In this document: positions 12,281 through 23,716 of the stretch, one piece after another | How the letters are laid out: each line of letters opens with the position of its first letter | Position numbering within the stretch: position 1 is the stretch's first letter | Assembly: GCA_036768485.1 (NCBI GenBank) | Contig: JAVLUZ010000143.1 | Span: 1,173,633-1,237,632, forward strand | Direction of reading: 5' to 3' | Source: Mermis nigrescens | Taxonomy: Eukaryota > Nematoda > Enoplea > Mermithida > Mermithidae | DNA length: 64,000 nucleotides | Notes under the pieces: generated by a model | What the model was told of the DNA's origin: nothing | Databases searched by the model: none | The model's input: the letters and a program-made list of their open reading frames with translations, nothing else | Program-made: the position numbers and the translations under genes

Positions 12281-13039
12281 TAGCAAAGAAAAATGCTCCG
12301 ATGGAACAAAAAAGATGAATATACTTGGAATTGTGGATTATTATGGATGTAAAAGGAGGGGACTAGGAAAAATCTACCTAAAGTCGGAAAATCTGCTAAA
12401 AATCACACTTTCTCTAAGCAACGCAAAAAATCGATGTATATTCTGCGGCCTCTAAAAAAGTGTCTTTTTTAAATAATGTTCGAAGTTTCAGATAAGAGTG
12501 TATAAACGAAATCTATCAAGGTTACTTTTTTAAATTGCTGGCACCTGATCGATAGAAAAGTAAGAGGTATTGTATTTAAAGTTGTTTTGTTTTATGAGCA
12601 TTATAGCAAGCAAAGCAGGAGCCGATTGATTAGTGCACACAATCGTTTCGGGCATGCTAGTGTATCTACATTAAGTCTGTTTCAAGTCAACTACGTGTTT
12701 CCTACTGTTTTTAACCAACCATGTCTTCAATTGTCTTCGATGTTTGCTATTTCATTCAATTGGCTTGGAAGACTGTTAGTTTACTTAATATCATTTCCCA
12801 TAGCTACTGCATAGCTAACGTGCTGCTGTTTCAATCATTGTTATGGTTGAATATTTATTTTAATCTGTTGGCCGCAGAATATACATCGATTTTTTGCGTT
12901 GCTTAGAGAAAGTGTGATTTTTAGCAGATTTTCCGACTTTAGGTAGATTTTTCCTAGTCCCCTCCTTTTACATCCATAATAATCCACAATTCCAAGTATA
13001 TTCATCTTTTTTGTTCCATCGGAGCATTTTTCTTTGCTA
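12281..13039. repeat. Long inverted repeats at the right end of copy A
   Basis: Arms of about 165 bp (12281-12449 and about 12873-13039) are near-perfect reverse complements, beginning TAGCAAAGAAAAATGC and ending GCATTTTTCTTTGCTA. They bound an interior of about 430 bp. Alone, TA plus GCAAAG termini would fit a Tc1/mariner-type MITE, but the block sits at the same place in copies A, B and D with the same left flank, so it has travelled as part of the larger element. Frames at 12587-12906 have no recognised product. Confidence 0.85.
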
Positions 13040-13149
13040 TGTAATACATATTTAGAAGGCCAAAAATTATGATTTTTGGATCGAAAAATAAATTTTAGAT
13101 GACTGATCAGTTCGGCTGTAGCTAGCAGCCTCGAAGAGGGATGTTCCAA
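13040..13149 (-). other. Leader segment next to the 5' LTR of copy A
   Basis: Matches 52818-52926 of copy 1: TTTTTGGATCGAAAAATAA, then TGATCAG, then GGCTGTAGCTAGCAGCC. It lies directly inside the LTR, where a primer binding site is expected. On the minus strand the bases after the LTR begin TTGGAACATCCC here but TTGGATGTTCCC in copy 1. TGG is the right start for a tRNA primer site, but I cannot match either to a particular tRNA. Confidence 0.6.
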
Positions 13150-13745
13150 TGTAAATACAGAGCCGCCCTATGTCTACGGAATTGACGTAGGAACGGGTGT
13201 ATTTGCCTTCGGGACTTACTTAGGTACTTAAGTACTTAAGAGTCAGTTTCTGTAAGGACCACCTTAACCTTACATAAGCAAAAAATTAATTTTTCTCAAT
13301 TTTAACATATATTACACAAATTTTTACGCTGATTTCAAATCTGAAAACCGTTTCACACAAAAATGATTTTTTGCTGACTTATAGGGGTGTAAAGTGTGAA
13401 AAATCGGAATATGTGCCGAATTTCATTTGTTGATTAATATTTTCCAGAATAATTAACATTTTTCCAGAATAATTAACATTTTTCAATGCAGTTTTTTTAA
13501 ATTACAGAAGATCGAATGGGCTTTACAAAAAGTATAAAAAGTTTGTTTACCGGATCATCCCACGGGATACAGCAGTCAATAAAGGTCAAAAATATGAATT
13601 TTTGCACTTTCAACATTTTTACTTTGTAAGCCATAAGTCCAGAGTGGTCATACAGAATCGGTCCTTATTTCACCACAATATGTGTCACCTATGTATCCGT
13701 TTCTGTGCAAAAAATGAAGGATATGTGATGGATAGTTACCACTTT

Positions 13746-14525
13746 TGACAAACGTTAAATTAACTCATGTGTTCAAATTTCAAAAATGATACATTTGTGC
13801 TATAAATAATTTAACGTTTCGATCTATAACTACAGAACTGTGAAACATTGTGCGACTGCATTATACCACAGCTTGTACCATCTATGTGCCTAAGTGCTTG
13901 CAAAAGATCATGCGTATACCTGAACTGGTTGTTGACCATTTCTGACAAACGGTAATTGAACTCAATTGGTCAAAGTCGAAAAAATCATATATGTGTGGTA
14001 CAAATAACTTTCCTTTTGGAGCTGTAATTCGGAAAATAAAATTCATCTTGTGGCCACATTGCACCACAATTTGCACTATCTATTTGCCTAATTATATGCA
14101 AAAATCCATCTATACATGTTTGACATTTATTGACCATTTGTGGACAACGTAAACTTAGCTCCATTGGTCAAAATCAAAATGTCACACATTGGTGCTTCAA
14201 AAAATTTTTCTTTCGGCTCTGTAACTCAAGAATTAGGACACGTTTTTTAACCGCATTACACCACAGTCTCTACCATATATGTACCTAATTGCACACAAAA
14301 AAATCATCTGCATGTTCTACGTACTTATCTATCAGCCATATTTCACAAGTGTGAACTTAACTAAATTGGTCAAAGTGAAAAAATGCATGCTTTTGTTTCA
14401 AATAATTTTATTTTCTATTTCTAACGAGAAATAAAATCTATCTGGTGACCATACTACGCCACGGTTCGCACTATCTATTTGCCTAATTGCATGCAAAAAA
14501 TTCATACATATATGTTGGATTATAT
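13746..14525. repeat. Four tandem units of about 197 bp
   Basis: The string around TGACAAACGT recurs at 13746, 13942, 14142 and 14340, each followed by ATTGGTCAAA-like, GGAGCTGTAATTC-like, CATTGCACCACA-like and CTATTTGCCTAATTGCATGC-like strings in the same order. Units are diverged by substitutions and short indels. They lie inside the TTAA element between its left arm and a unique segment. Confidence 0.75.
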
Positions 14526-14559
14526 TTATTTATTATTTTTACCTGTAGAAACTCCTAAC

Positions 14560-14999
14560 ATAAAGGAATATGTTTTATATCTTCAAAATTCAATTGTCAA
14601 AACATTCTGAATGAATCAATGTGTCTTCAACGTCATCTGCCTCATCATCTAGATTTGGGTCTGGTTGGAAAAAATCTTCTAAGCAGTCATCTTCATCAGT
14701 TTCAGTTGGGACAATTGCTTCTCTTTTTCGTGCTTCCCGCGACGAAAATCCTACAATTTTCTGCCATGATAAACAACTCAGATCGCTTGAATTGGGGCAA
14801 TCTTCGCATTTCAGTTGCAGTCACCCTTGGATCGCACTTTCTTCGAGCCTTAATCCCATCATAGATGGTACAAGCTGTGGTATGATGCAGTCGCACAGTG
14901 TTTTACAGTTCTAGATTTATAGATCGAAACGTTAAATTATTTATAGCACAAATGTATCATTTTTGTAATTTGAACACATGAGTTAATTTCACGTTTGTC
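14560..14999. other. Unique interior of the TTAA element
   Basis: Small frames on both strands (plus 14621-14914, minus 14896-14702) cross this part. The minus frame has a Cys/Arg/Lys-rich sequence of 64 residues without a motif I recognise. It could be a relic of a transposase C terminus or be meaningless. No start or splice context favours either. Confidence 0.3.
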
Positions 15000-15462
15000 A
15001 AAAGTGGTCAATAACTATACATCACATATCCTTCATTTTTTGCACAGAAACGGATACATAGGTGACACATATTGTGGTGAAATAAGGTTCGATTCTGTGT
15101 GACCACTCTGGACTTATGGCTAAAAAAGTAAAAATGTTGCAAGTGCAAAAATTCATATTTTTGACATTTATTGACTGCTGTATCCTGTGGGTTGATCCGG
15201 TAAACAAACTTTTTATACTTTTTGTAACGCCCATTTAATCTTCTGTAATTTAAAAAAAACTGCATTGAAAAATGTTAATTATTCCGGAAAATATTATTCA
15301 ACATATGAAATTCGGCACAGATTATGATTTTTCACACTTTACACCCCTATAAGTCAGCAAAAAGTCATTTTTGTGTGAAACGGTTTTCAGATTCGTAATC
15401 AGCGTAAAAAGTTGTGTAATATATGTTAAAACAAAGAAAAATTATTTTTTTGCTTATGTAAG

Positions 15463-16511
15463 TGTAACTGCGAGAGTTACACGTTTAGGCGAACCTGCCT
15501 TAGCAGTTCGCAATAGCCATAACATAGCCAATACTAGTAGCTATCTATGATAGTGCACTGTGGGCTATGCCTTCGGTCTTCCCATTATTTTCCCAAATTT
15601 TCAATAATAAAAAACATTTAGATACTTGTCCGGTAGCATAGAGCTAAGTGTATGATAATAGTAATTGTTTAATGCATACCGCTTCACGTGAATCGAGAAC
15701 TTTCGATCTGAGATAAAAGTGATTCAGTATTATGTTAAATTGATCGTTCTTTAATTTACTGTAATGGCCCTTGAGGCCAGTGAACGTAACGTTGTAGTTA
15801 GAGTCTGGCTTTTTGGTTTTTCGGTTGGCCGGTTATTTCGACTGTACATTGTCGTTTTTCTTTCGCGTATTTTGTTTCCCGGCTATAGGCCGTGTGTTCT
15901 TCGTCGAATAAAAGCATAGAAAACCAACCCAGTGGTTTTGGTTATACCGAGGGTTAGGTCGGCCACCATCCCTACGTCGAGGACTTCCACCTTCTAGTGG
16001 ACTGATAGGTAAATTCCGTATGATAGCCTTTTCTATTCGAAAACCATAATTTATAAATCAAGCCAAAAATTGATCAAAATTATTATCTAATCTTTAAGGA
16101 TGATTGATCAGCATAGAGCTCGTTGTTGTTGTTTTCATAGTTCAGCGTGCTACACAAATTAGGAACCAAAACATTTCGAATCAGGCACTGATTGAAAATA
16201 AGTTAAATTACAACTTGAGCTTGAGATAGGTCAACTGACCTCCGCGGCAATTACCGAGACTAGGTAGGTAGCCTTAGGTCTTAGGGCGTAGCTGCTGAGA
16301 TCACCCGACGTAAAAGCGGCCAGCAATATTAGGGCTGAGGGGATCGAAGCCGTAGGGTCTGTAAGGGTCCAAAGATCGAAAGCCTTAGAGCCGCGCGATC
16401 GGGGCCAGCACTAAGCGTAGACTTAAGTATCTACGTACCTAGGTAAATCTCGAAGGTAATGTATCCGTCCTATGCTGATTCCTAGTAGGTATAGACGGCT
16501 CTACATTTACA
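15463..16511 (+). repeat. Solo LTR of family G (about 1049 bp)
   Basis: Starts TGTAACTGCGAGAGTTACAC and ends CTACATTTACA (TG...CA). It is flanked by TAAG at 15459-15462 and 16512-16515, a 4-bp target duplication normal for Gypsy integrase. It lies inside the right arm of the TTAA element; removing it with one TAAG restores the inverted repeat. No internal sequence is attached, so it arose by LTR-LTR recombination. It contains AATAAA at 15907-15912, a possible poly(A) signal, and the inverted AGGTCA repeat at 16228-16241. Confidence 0.92.
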
Positions 16512-17510
16512 TAAGTCACTATTACAGCAAGGTGATTCTTACAGACATTGACTCTTAAATCTGCTCTCAGCGCTGGCCCCAATCGCATAGTTAAATACAA
16601 CTTCGATCTTCTGGACCCTTGTAGACCTACGGCTTTGACTCCCTCAGTCCAAATATTGCTGACTGCTTTTGGTCGGGAGTCTCAGCAGCTACGCCCTAGA
16701 TCCTACAAGTACCTACCTATCCCGGAATGGCCGCAAGGTCAGTTGACGTGTCTCAACCCCACTCAAGTTGATAAATTAACTTCTTTTCGACGTTCGAATC
16801 AAGCAGAAATGTTTTGGTTCCTAATTCGTTAAGCACAATGAAGTTTGAAAACAACACCAACGAGCTCTAAGCTGATCAGTCATCATAAATAATTAAATAA
16901 TATTTTTGACCAATTTTGGGATTGAGAAAAGAATATTGAATTTTTGAACGAAATAAATAATCACACGGAATTTACCTATTCCTTTCCACCAAAGCTCAGA
17001 AGTCCTCGACGTTCCTATCTATCCGACCTCATCCTCGATATACAACACCCCTGGGTGGGTTTTATCTTTTATTTCGACTATCTACACATGGCCTTATGCC
17101 GGGAAAGCAAAAACAAAATACAACAATGAATAAAACGAGCAAGCGATAAAATCGTCAAATGCCAACTAGACTAATATCCCATCAGGGGATCGCTACAGTA
17201 AAACATAAGTTTTAGCTAAACTAACGTCAAACAAGAATACTCTCAAATCGAGTCTTTTACGATAATACGATAAGTAAAACAATTACTATTAGCATATCCT
17301 TAATTCTATTTTACCGGACAAGTATCTTATTGATTTTTATAATGAAAATTGGGGAATATATGAGAAACTGAGGGCATAGCCACAAGTACACACATCGCGC
17401 AATGGCTACTCGTGTTTGGCTATGTTAACCGATACAGAACCAAGCTGTTTTCGGTATGGCTTATGCGAACTGCTAAAACTAGTTCGCCACATGCAACTCT
17501 CATAGTTACA

Positions 17511-17690
17511 CAGTGATAAGCTACAGCGAGGGTTGGTCGGGCGACAGCGACAAATTATTTTATATTGGATTTCGACTGAGTGAAAAGGTTAAATAATTTA
17601 TGGTCTTATCTTTTATTTGTTTTGTGGAAATTCTCTTATCTTTTCTCAACCCAAAAATAGCTAAAATTATATTTAATATTTTATGACTGT
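17511..17690. other. Flank of copy A
   Basis: Sequence beyond the 5' LTR of copy A. No gene seen. The matching flank at the other end of copy A is not in the window, so a target duplication cannot be tested. Confidence 0.4.
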
Positions 17691-18090
17691 TCAGTTGAGA
17701 ACCCGCTGATGTTGTAGTCGAAATTTAGAGTGCTACACAAATTAGAAACCAAAAACATTTTCGAATAACTCGGACCTCTGAAAATAAGTTAAATTATCAA
17801 CTTGAGTTGGGTTGAGATAGGTCAACTGACCTTGCGAGTATTGCGGGATTTAGGTAGGTACGAGTGTTAGGATATAGGGCGTAGCTGCTGAAACTCCCGA
17901 CAAGAAGCGGTCGGCAATATTAGGACCGAGGGAGTTGAAGCCGTAGGTCTACAAGGGTCAACGGGTTCAGAGTCGCCTAGCGATCTTGCGAACCTGACCA
18001 GCGCTGAGAGCAATTCAGGTACCTATGTAAGTAAGTCCCGAAGGTATTTACTAGGACGTGTCCGTTTCGCATTAGTAAACACGGACCGGC
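17690..18090 (+). repeat. Diverged family G LTR fragment
   Basis: Shares with the LTRs the order GTGCTACACAAATTAG, AGGTCAACTGACCT (17819-17832), GGGCGTAGCTGCTGA and GTAAGTCCCGAAGGT. Both LTR ends are missing or unrecognisable. An old partial copy. Confidence 0.75.
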
Positions 18091-19659
18091 CCAGTAATTA
18101 CAATATTTTGCCGCAAAAATGTAATTGAAAAACCCTTGGCTACAGTGAGATCTAGCAATCTACAGTAAATAAGAAAGAAGGGGTTACTGTAGCTTTCGAA
18201 AGCATTAACTGAAAAAGCTCTCGTATAAATGGAACAGACTATAGACTCCCCCAGAATTTAGTTGCTGTCATGTATGTAATGGTCTACTATAAAAAAGTAG
18301 TCCCTCCCGTAGAATCTGAAAGAAATTTAGAATTACTCAAATTTTGTTTGACCAACCATATCACAGCACCGACCGTCCAGTTTAGCCGGCTAAACTAAAG
18401 TTTTTGTAGCATAAAACTGACGATGACTATAGCCCGTTTCACGCTAGTTCAGGTATAAATTTTAAAAACTATGCCCGACAAGTCGACGAATTGCGATTAT
18501 AGCATTGATTTAATATAAAATTATCGTGATCCGTCGGCTTACTTTCGAAAAATTCTTAAAATTTATGCCCGAACTTATATGTATGTGTCAGGTCGATCAA
18601 ATTCTTGGAATGTTTTAGAATAGGGGTGGTCCGCACACGTCGTTTTTCACACTTTTTTGATGCCAGGTGTTTTCGCCATACCACCATTTTTAATCCCATT
18701 TTTTGACCTTCGAAATATCTTGCACTCTCCCCCACAATTTCGGTGCTGCCTACCTACGGCGGTCCGCCGGAACCCCGTCAATTTAAATCCTACCGGATCC
18801 CCCGTCTGCTTGTACTTTTATATTGCCCTGAAATGTAGTTCGGCAATTTTCGGACCCAAGTTTCGGCTCTTTCTGTGGCCAAAAGCTTGGAAAAAGGGAA
18901 GGTTCCAAAAAACTCACGGGAAATACCAAAACCGAATATAAATTAATTGCCTCTGCATAGCTATCGAAATAAATGAAAAATTATAAAGATGGCCTTATGC
19001 ATTTTTTTCAGCATTTTATAGGCTCGTTGAGCACCGAAGTGAGCCTATTGTACCTTTGAAAAGGTCACAATCTATGTCACCATACATGGGCAGCAGCCAA
19101 ATTCTGGTAGGTCCGGTGGGGAGAAATCGCTAAAGAATATATATGTAACCAAAAATTCAAGGAATGTGTATCAATTAGGGGGATCCGCCGGATTATGTGG
19201 ATCCAGACCCCCAAGTCCATGCGTTGCGTGATGTGTCTGTGTGTGTTGTCAGTGATTATAACAGGTATGTATCGTATTATTTATATTTTCCTGTAGCCCC
19301 TTTATTTATTCAAAAGCCATTGATATCAATAAATTCAACAAAGTAAGATCGAAAGAGCTATTATTGTGATGTTCTGCCGCATTTTGGCACTGAGAACCAG
19401 CGTTTATCCAACCCTAATTAAGTCTTAAATTTATGTACCAAAATCGTTATATTTACCTAAATAACTTATGTTCAATTGTACGTAATTAATTTTCTTTTAA
19501 GAGGCTTAAACTTATAGATATATGGGAGGTTGCAGTCGAATCCTTTTATTCTTGAAACGTAGTCACTTTCCGTATTAGTAGTTAACTGTGTAGGGTCGAA
19601 CTGTACAATTAAGTATCAAACTCCTTTAAAAGAAAAATTTCATAGAAAGAAAACGACGA
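18091..19659. other. Intergenic stretch with short foldbacks
   Basis: No gene recognised. It holds a perfect palindrome AGTTTAGCCGGCTAAACT at about 18378-18395, an imperfect foldback with arms at 18447-18465 and 18556-18574, and a piece of the hAT-like MITE family at about 18640-18775 (CATACCACCATTTTTAA, TTTTTTGACCTTCGAAA, GGTGCTGCC). Another short piece with ATACATGGGCAGCAGCC lies at about 19083. The frame at 18657-18941 crosses the MITE piece and is not credible. Confidence 0.5.
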
Positions 19660-19907
19660 AGACATGGCCCGGAGCTACAGCTTCATCGTCGGCCGGTGCT
19701 ACAGGTGCGGCCTGTGCTGCAGGCGCAACGGGTGCCACGGGGGAGCGGGCGCGAGGAGAGGAGCCGGTACGACATGCGCAGGTGTTGGCACGGGAGCGGT
19801 AGCCACTGGGTGGATTATCACAAAAGTCCCGTCACGGTTGAACTTAATCTTCGGTTCAACATCCGGCTGTTTAGACAATTTGAAGATCCGCCAGAACACA
19901 AATGCAA
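19660..19907 (-). pseudogene. Candidate host-gene exon, split by Helitron-like copy B
   Basis: Minus strand. The frame entering at 19907 codes for a hydrophobic stretch (IAFVFWRIFKL), then a charged segment (DVEPKIKFNRDG), then Pro/Ala-rich sequence. If copy B (19908-23716) is left out, the frame continues upstream into 23745-23717, which begins directly after TTTTTTTCCAG, a good 3' splice site. The product would be a single-pass membrane protein with a short Pro/Ala-rich tail. A one-base change near 19740 alters frame: the present frame stops at 19699, while the neighbouring frame continues the Ala/Pro pattern to about 19660. Family unknown. The exon idea is inference; the open frame across the removed insertion is what supports it. 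Confidence 0.4.
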
Positions 19908-22900
19908 TCATAGGTAGCGCGTTAGCGCGTACCTATAATATACTTGGGTACCCCCAACACCTGGGCACCCCCCCCTACAGCTATAACGGGACACTTCTGG
20001 AAGGTGCGATTTTTTTAAAAGAAAGATAATAAAAAAATTCGCTGCCCGTGTTTTTTTGTTTTTCTTGAAACTCAAAATTGACTGTGTAAAGAAGGTGTAA
20101 AGTTTTTGTGTAACGTTATAACATAGGACAAATTTTGGGACCTTTTTACTGCGGCATGTGGACAACTGAGTATTGATGACTCGAAGGATTGAACAGAATA
20201 GGATAATAGAGGGATGAATTCTACAGATGACACTTTTTTTGTTTTTTGAAATTCGCATTATTTATCGAACGGCAGTGTAAAGAGTGCGAAAATCTGGGGT
20301 GAAAAAGCACTTTTTGGTCGAGTTTTCAACCTTCCTATGTCCGATACTAACTCCGGTTATGAGGTTTTTAAAATGTTTTCTGAGAGAAATGTAGAGCGGA
20401 TCAAGGGCTACATTCTGCATATAAGCAAAGTCTTCTATGCTCTATGGTGAGTTAGATCCTGGGGTTTAAAGTTTACACTCTAGTGGATGGTGTAAAAAAA
20501 CGGATTTTAACTAAGATTTCTCTGCCAAATTTTTCCGCTTATGAGTCAGTGCAAATCGAAGACAGCATTAATAAAGTGCCTCACAGGGGCTAAACATCGC
20601 AGCAAACCGCATTTAAAAAACGCAATATTGATTTATTTATGGGGGTGTAAAGTTCGAAATCAGAGGTAAAAATGGGCGAAAAAACACGTTTTTTCCGAAG
20701 TTTGATTGATAAATCATGCCAAATAATTTTTGCAACAGAATTTTGGCACACAGGAATGTACTACGATTTAAAAGCTACAAATTGTACCAAACCGAATTTC
20801 TTTAAACTCAATGGGGAGTTCGGTACGGAATTTTAAAGTTTACAGTGTTCTAAATGATGGAAAATACGTTTTTGTTGCGTTTTTTGTTCGCCACTTTCTC
20901 CGTCCAGAAGTCGGGATAAGTCTAATAGAATAAAAATAAAGTGCTTTATATCGGGTGCATGTCAAAGCAAATTGTCTATATATTAATATTTAGCGAGTGT
21001 AAAGTCAAAAATTTGGAGTTTTAAATGCGTTTCTGTCTTGTTTTTTCTGCCTGCTTCTCCGGTTACGAGTCAGGGACACGTTTATCAAGTCTAGAAATGG
21101 ACCAGAATCAAATTTGATATGCCAGTCTGGCGCATATGTTTACACTCTACGGTGTTGTAAAGTAGTTTACACCAATTGTTAGTTTGCCCATAGAACATTA
21201 TGTAGACTTAATTTTTTCATAAATATTAATCGTAATATCGAACAATATCAAAATTACGAATCTGACTAAAATCTTCTTTACACTAGGTGTTTACATGAAG
21301 TTTACACTACATATATATTTATCTTCGTTTTTGAGCATTCCTGAAACCTAATTTTTTCTTGGAGCCTAGAAGTTTTCAAAGGATCAAATGTGAGACGTCA
21401 CGTAGGCGCGTTTGTTTACATCCAACAGTGATGTAAAGTAGTTTACATTCATTGTTTATATGTCCTCAGACCATTGTAGAGACATAATTTTTTCATGAAT
21501 GTTGTTTTTTTACACTGCATGTTAGCCTTTGTTCTAGAGCATTGCAAAAATCGAAATTTTTTCCTGAGATATAAAAATTTACAGGGAATGAAATATATAC
21601 GTCAATTGGGCGCGCTTGCTTACACTCAGCAGTATTGCAAAGTGGTTTAAACCTAATGTTTATTGTCTTTAAAACATTATGGAGACTCATTTTTCCATAA
21701 ATGTTGAAAGAAATATCGGAGCAATATCAAAATTACGAATCCGACTAAAATATTCTTTACGCTATGTGTTTGTGTAAAGTTTACGTTACGTGTTAACCCT
21801 AATTCGATAGACTTGCAGAGACTTTGTAACTGAAGTCAAGAAATTTTCAAGGATTCATATGTGAGACATCAATTAAGTGAGTTTGTTTACCCTCAAAAGT
21901 AATCTAAAGTGATTTAAAAATTATGTTCAAGTGTCCTTAGATCATTGAAGAGATGTAATTTTGTCTTAAATGGGTTGCATTAAAGTTAAATCTTTCTTAG
22001 CCGTGTTTATAATATGTTTCACAAAATCTTGCACATGGAGAGCTATCGTTTAATTGATGTAAATTGCCTGCAAAAGTGGTTTAAAATGAACCAGCAATCA
22101 CACTACTGTGCACAGAAGTCGACAAAGATATACAGCTTTATTGTAATCATGTACATTAATAAGCCGTAAACTGTTAGTATTCTCTACTGTGTGTAGAGTT
22201 GCACTATTCATTTGTTGTTAATATGTAGTCTATACTACAAATTTATTTTACTACCAAATCAAAGCGTTAGTGTTCCTTACATTTGATATTTGCGTGAAGT
22301 TTTTGAATTTTTGCCGAAAATCTTTTAATTTACCAACATCCCGCCTTTTCCATTTTCTTGAAGTTTAAAATCTTTTATAATTCTCTCATAATTTAATGGT
22401 AGGTTTTAACTTTAAGTTTCTCTTGATTTACAACTCTCGCTTAGCAAGCTCATTTTTCAAAACTTTTTCATAGTGATCAGATTAGTTGCGTTTAGTTTGG
22501 AATTGGTGGACGGTCGTTATTTTATTACTCGGCTTAAATAAACCAAGTGACTATCTTTTGATAATTTTCTTCATCGCAAATTCAAACACCCAATTTTCAA
22601 TTTGAAAATTGACCCAATTTTCAATTTGAAAATTGATCCAATTTTCAATTTGAAATTTGAAAATTGGTGTTTTCAATTTCAAAAGTCACAACACATTGTG
22701 CTTGTGTATTGATTGAGTGAGGATTTGCGATGTGAATTCGTTGGTTAAATTTTTGTGCTTGATTATAACTGAACTGCACATTAAGAAGAAATAACTTAAT
22801 GCAGTTTTAATTTGAAAATGGATGGTGTCAATAAGGTTGTCTTGTTTAAAAAGGATAATGCTGATGTTAAGAACAATATTGTTTTCCGCGTTCTTGGACT

Positions 22901-23716
22901 GTTGTCATTATTGTGGCATGTTACTGATTGTGTTTACTGACTGATGTACTGAAATCACGCTAATTAAAAGTAGTGTACTAGCAAAGAAAAATGCTCCGAT
23001 GGAACAAAAAAGATGAATATACTTGGAATTGTGGATTATTATGGATGTAAAAGGAGGGGACTAGGAAAAATCTACCTAAAGTCGGAAAATCTGCTAAAAA
23101 TCACACTTTCTCTAAGCAACGCAAAAAATCGATGTATATTCTGCGGCCTCTAAAAAAGTGTCTTTTTTAAATAATGTTCGAAGTTTCAGATAAGAGTGTA
23201 TAAACGAAATCTATCAAGGTACTTTTTGAATTGCTGGCTCCTGATTGATAGAAAACTAAATTCTATTTAAAGTTGTTTTGTTTTATGAGCACTATAGCAG
23301 CAGAGCAGGAGCCGATTGATTAGTGCACACAATCGTTTCGGGCTTGCTAGTGTATCTACATTAAGTCTGTTTCAAGTCCTTGACACTGTTTTTAACCAAC
23401 CATGTCTTCAATTGTCTTCGATGTTTGCTATTTCATTCAATTGGCTTGGAAGACTGTTAGTTTACTTAATATCATTTCCCATAGCTACTGCATATGCTAA
23501 CGTGCTGCTGTTTCAATCATTGTTATGGTTGAATATTTATTTTAATCTGTTGGCCGCAGAATATACATCGATTTTTTGCGTTGCTTAGAGAAAGTGTGAT
23601 TTTTAGCAGATTTTCCGACTTTAGGTAGATTTTTCCTATCCCCCACATCCATAATAATCCACAATTCCAAGTATATTCATCTTTTTTGTTCCATCGGAGC
23701 ATTTTTCCTTGCTTAA
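19908..23716 (+). mobile_element. Helitron-like element, copy B
   Basis: Nearly identical to copy A in order and sequence: TCATAGGTAGCGCG start after A (19907), terminal hairpin, GTGTAAAG-rich body with tandem array (about 20950-21990), palindrome array (22588-22680) and long inverted repeats (22979-23715). The interior between the inverted repeats has the same orientation as copy A (frame at 23316-23588). The right end reads CTTGCTTAA before T. Small frames inside are shared with copy A but show no domain. High similarity to A implies recent activity. Confidence 0.6.

Larger units (their letters stand above)
9178..13039 (+). mobile_element. Helitron-like nonautonomous element, copy A (about 3.86 kb)
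   Basis: Begins TCATAGGTAG after an A and ends CTTTGCTA before a T. The undisturbed family G leader at 52800-52840 gives an empty site: GAACGAAA joined directly to TGTTACAC at 52817/52818, so insertion was between A and T with no duplication, as in Helitrons. Copies B (19908) and D (26289) start the same way and C (23939) very nearly so. No Rep/helicase frame is present, so it depends on another element. The 3' end is not a clean CTRR in every copy (CTAG in D, altered in A and B), so the class remains provisional. Internal parts are listed separately. Confidence 0.6.
13240..16554. mobile_element. TTAA-type (piggyBac-like) nonautonomous DNA transposon
   Basis: Termini GAGTCAGTTTCTGTAAGG (left) and the complement of GAGTCAATGTCTGTAAGA (right) are inverted repeats flanked by TTAA at 13236-13239 and 16555-16558. 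TTAA duplication is the hallmark of piggyBac insertion. The inverted arms extend to nearly 500 bp (13240-about 13740; about 15000-15462 resumed after the nested LTR). The interior holds a tandem array and small frames but no transposase I can recognise. Without the solo LTR the element is about 2.27 kb. Confidence 0.8.
5169..17510 (-). mobile_element. Family G Gypsy element, copy A (5' part only)
   Basis: Reading on the minus strand from 17510: 5' LTR (17510-13150, interrupted by a TTAA transposon), leader (13149-13040 and 9177-about 8650, interrupted by a Helitron-like element), gag (about 8500-6100), protease and the linker to RT (about 6019-5169). The rest is missing at the gap. Identity follows from alignment by eye with copy 1 (46600-45400 for protease and nucleocapsid, 52820-52927 for leader). 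All frames are broken and the protease active site is changed, so it is dead, and older than the two elements nested in it. Confidence 0.88.
13150..17510 (-). repeat. 5' LTR of family G copy A, split by a TTAA transposon
   Basis: LTR bases are 13150-13239 and about 16559-17510. Together they match the other family G LTRs from the TGTAACT end (17510) to the TTTACA end (13150). The intact LTR at 57461 shows TTAA followed by GTCTACGC where this one is interrupted. This copy is visibly more diverged than those at 36223 and 57461. Confidence 0.85.

Noticed and set aside
12281..13039. Reading the long inverted repeats as an independent Tc1/mariner-type MITE with TA duplication.
   Set aside because: Possible in origin, but the block sits at the same base in three copies of the larger element with shared flanks, so here it moves as part of that element.
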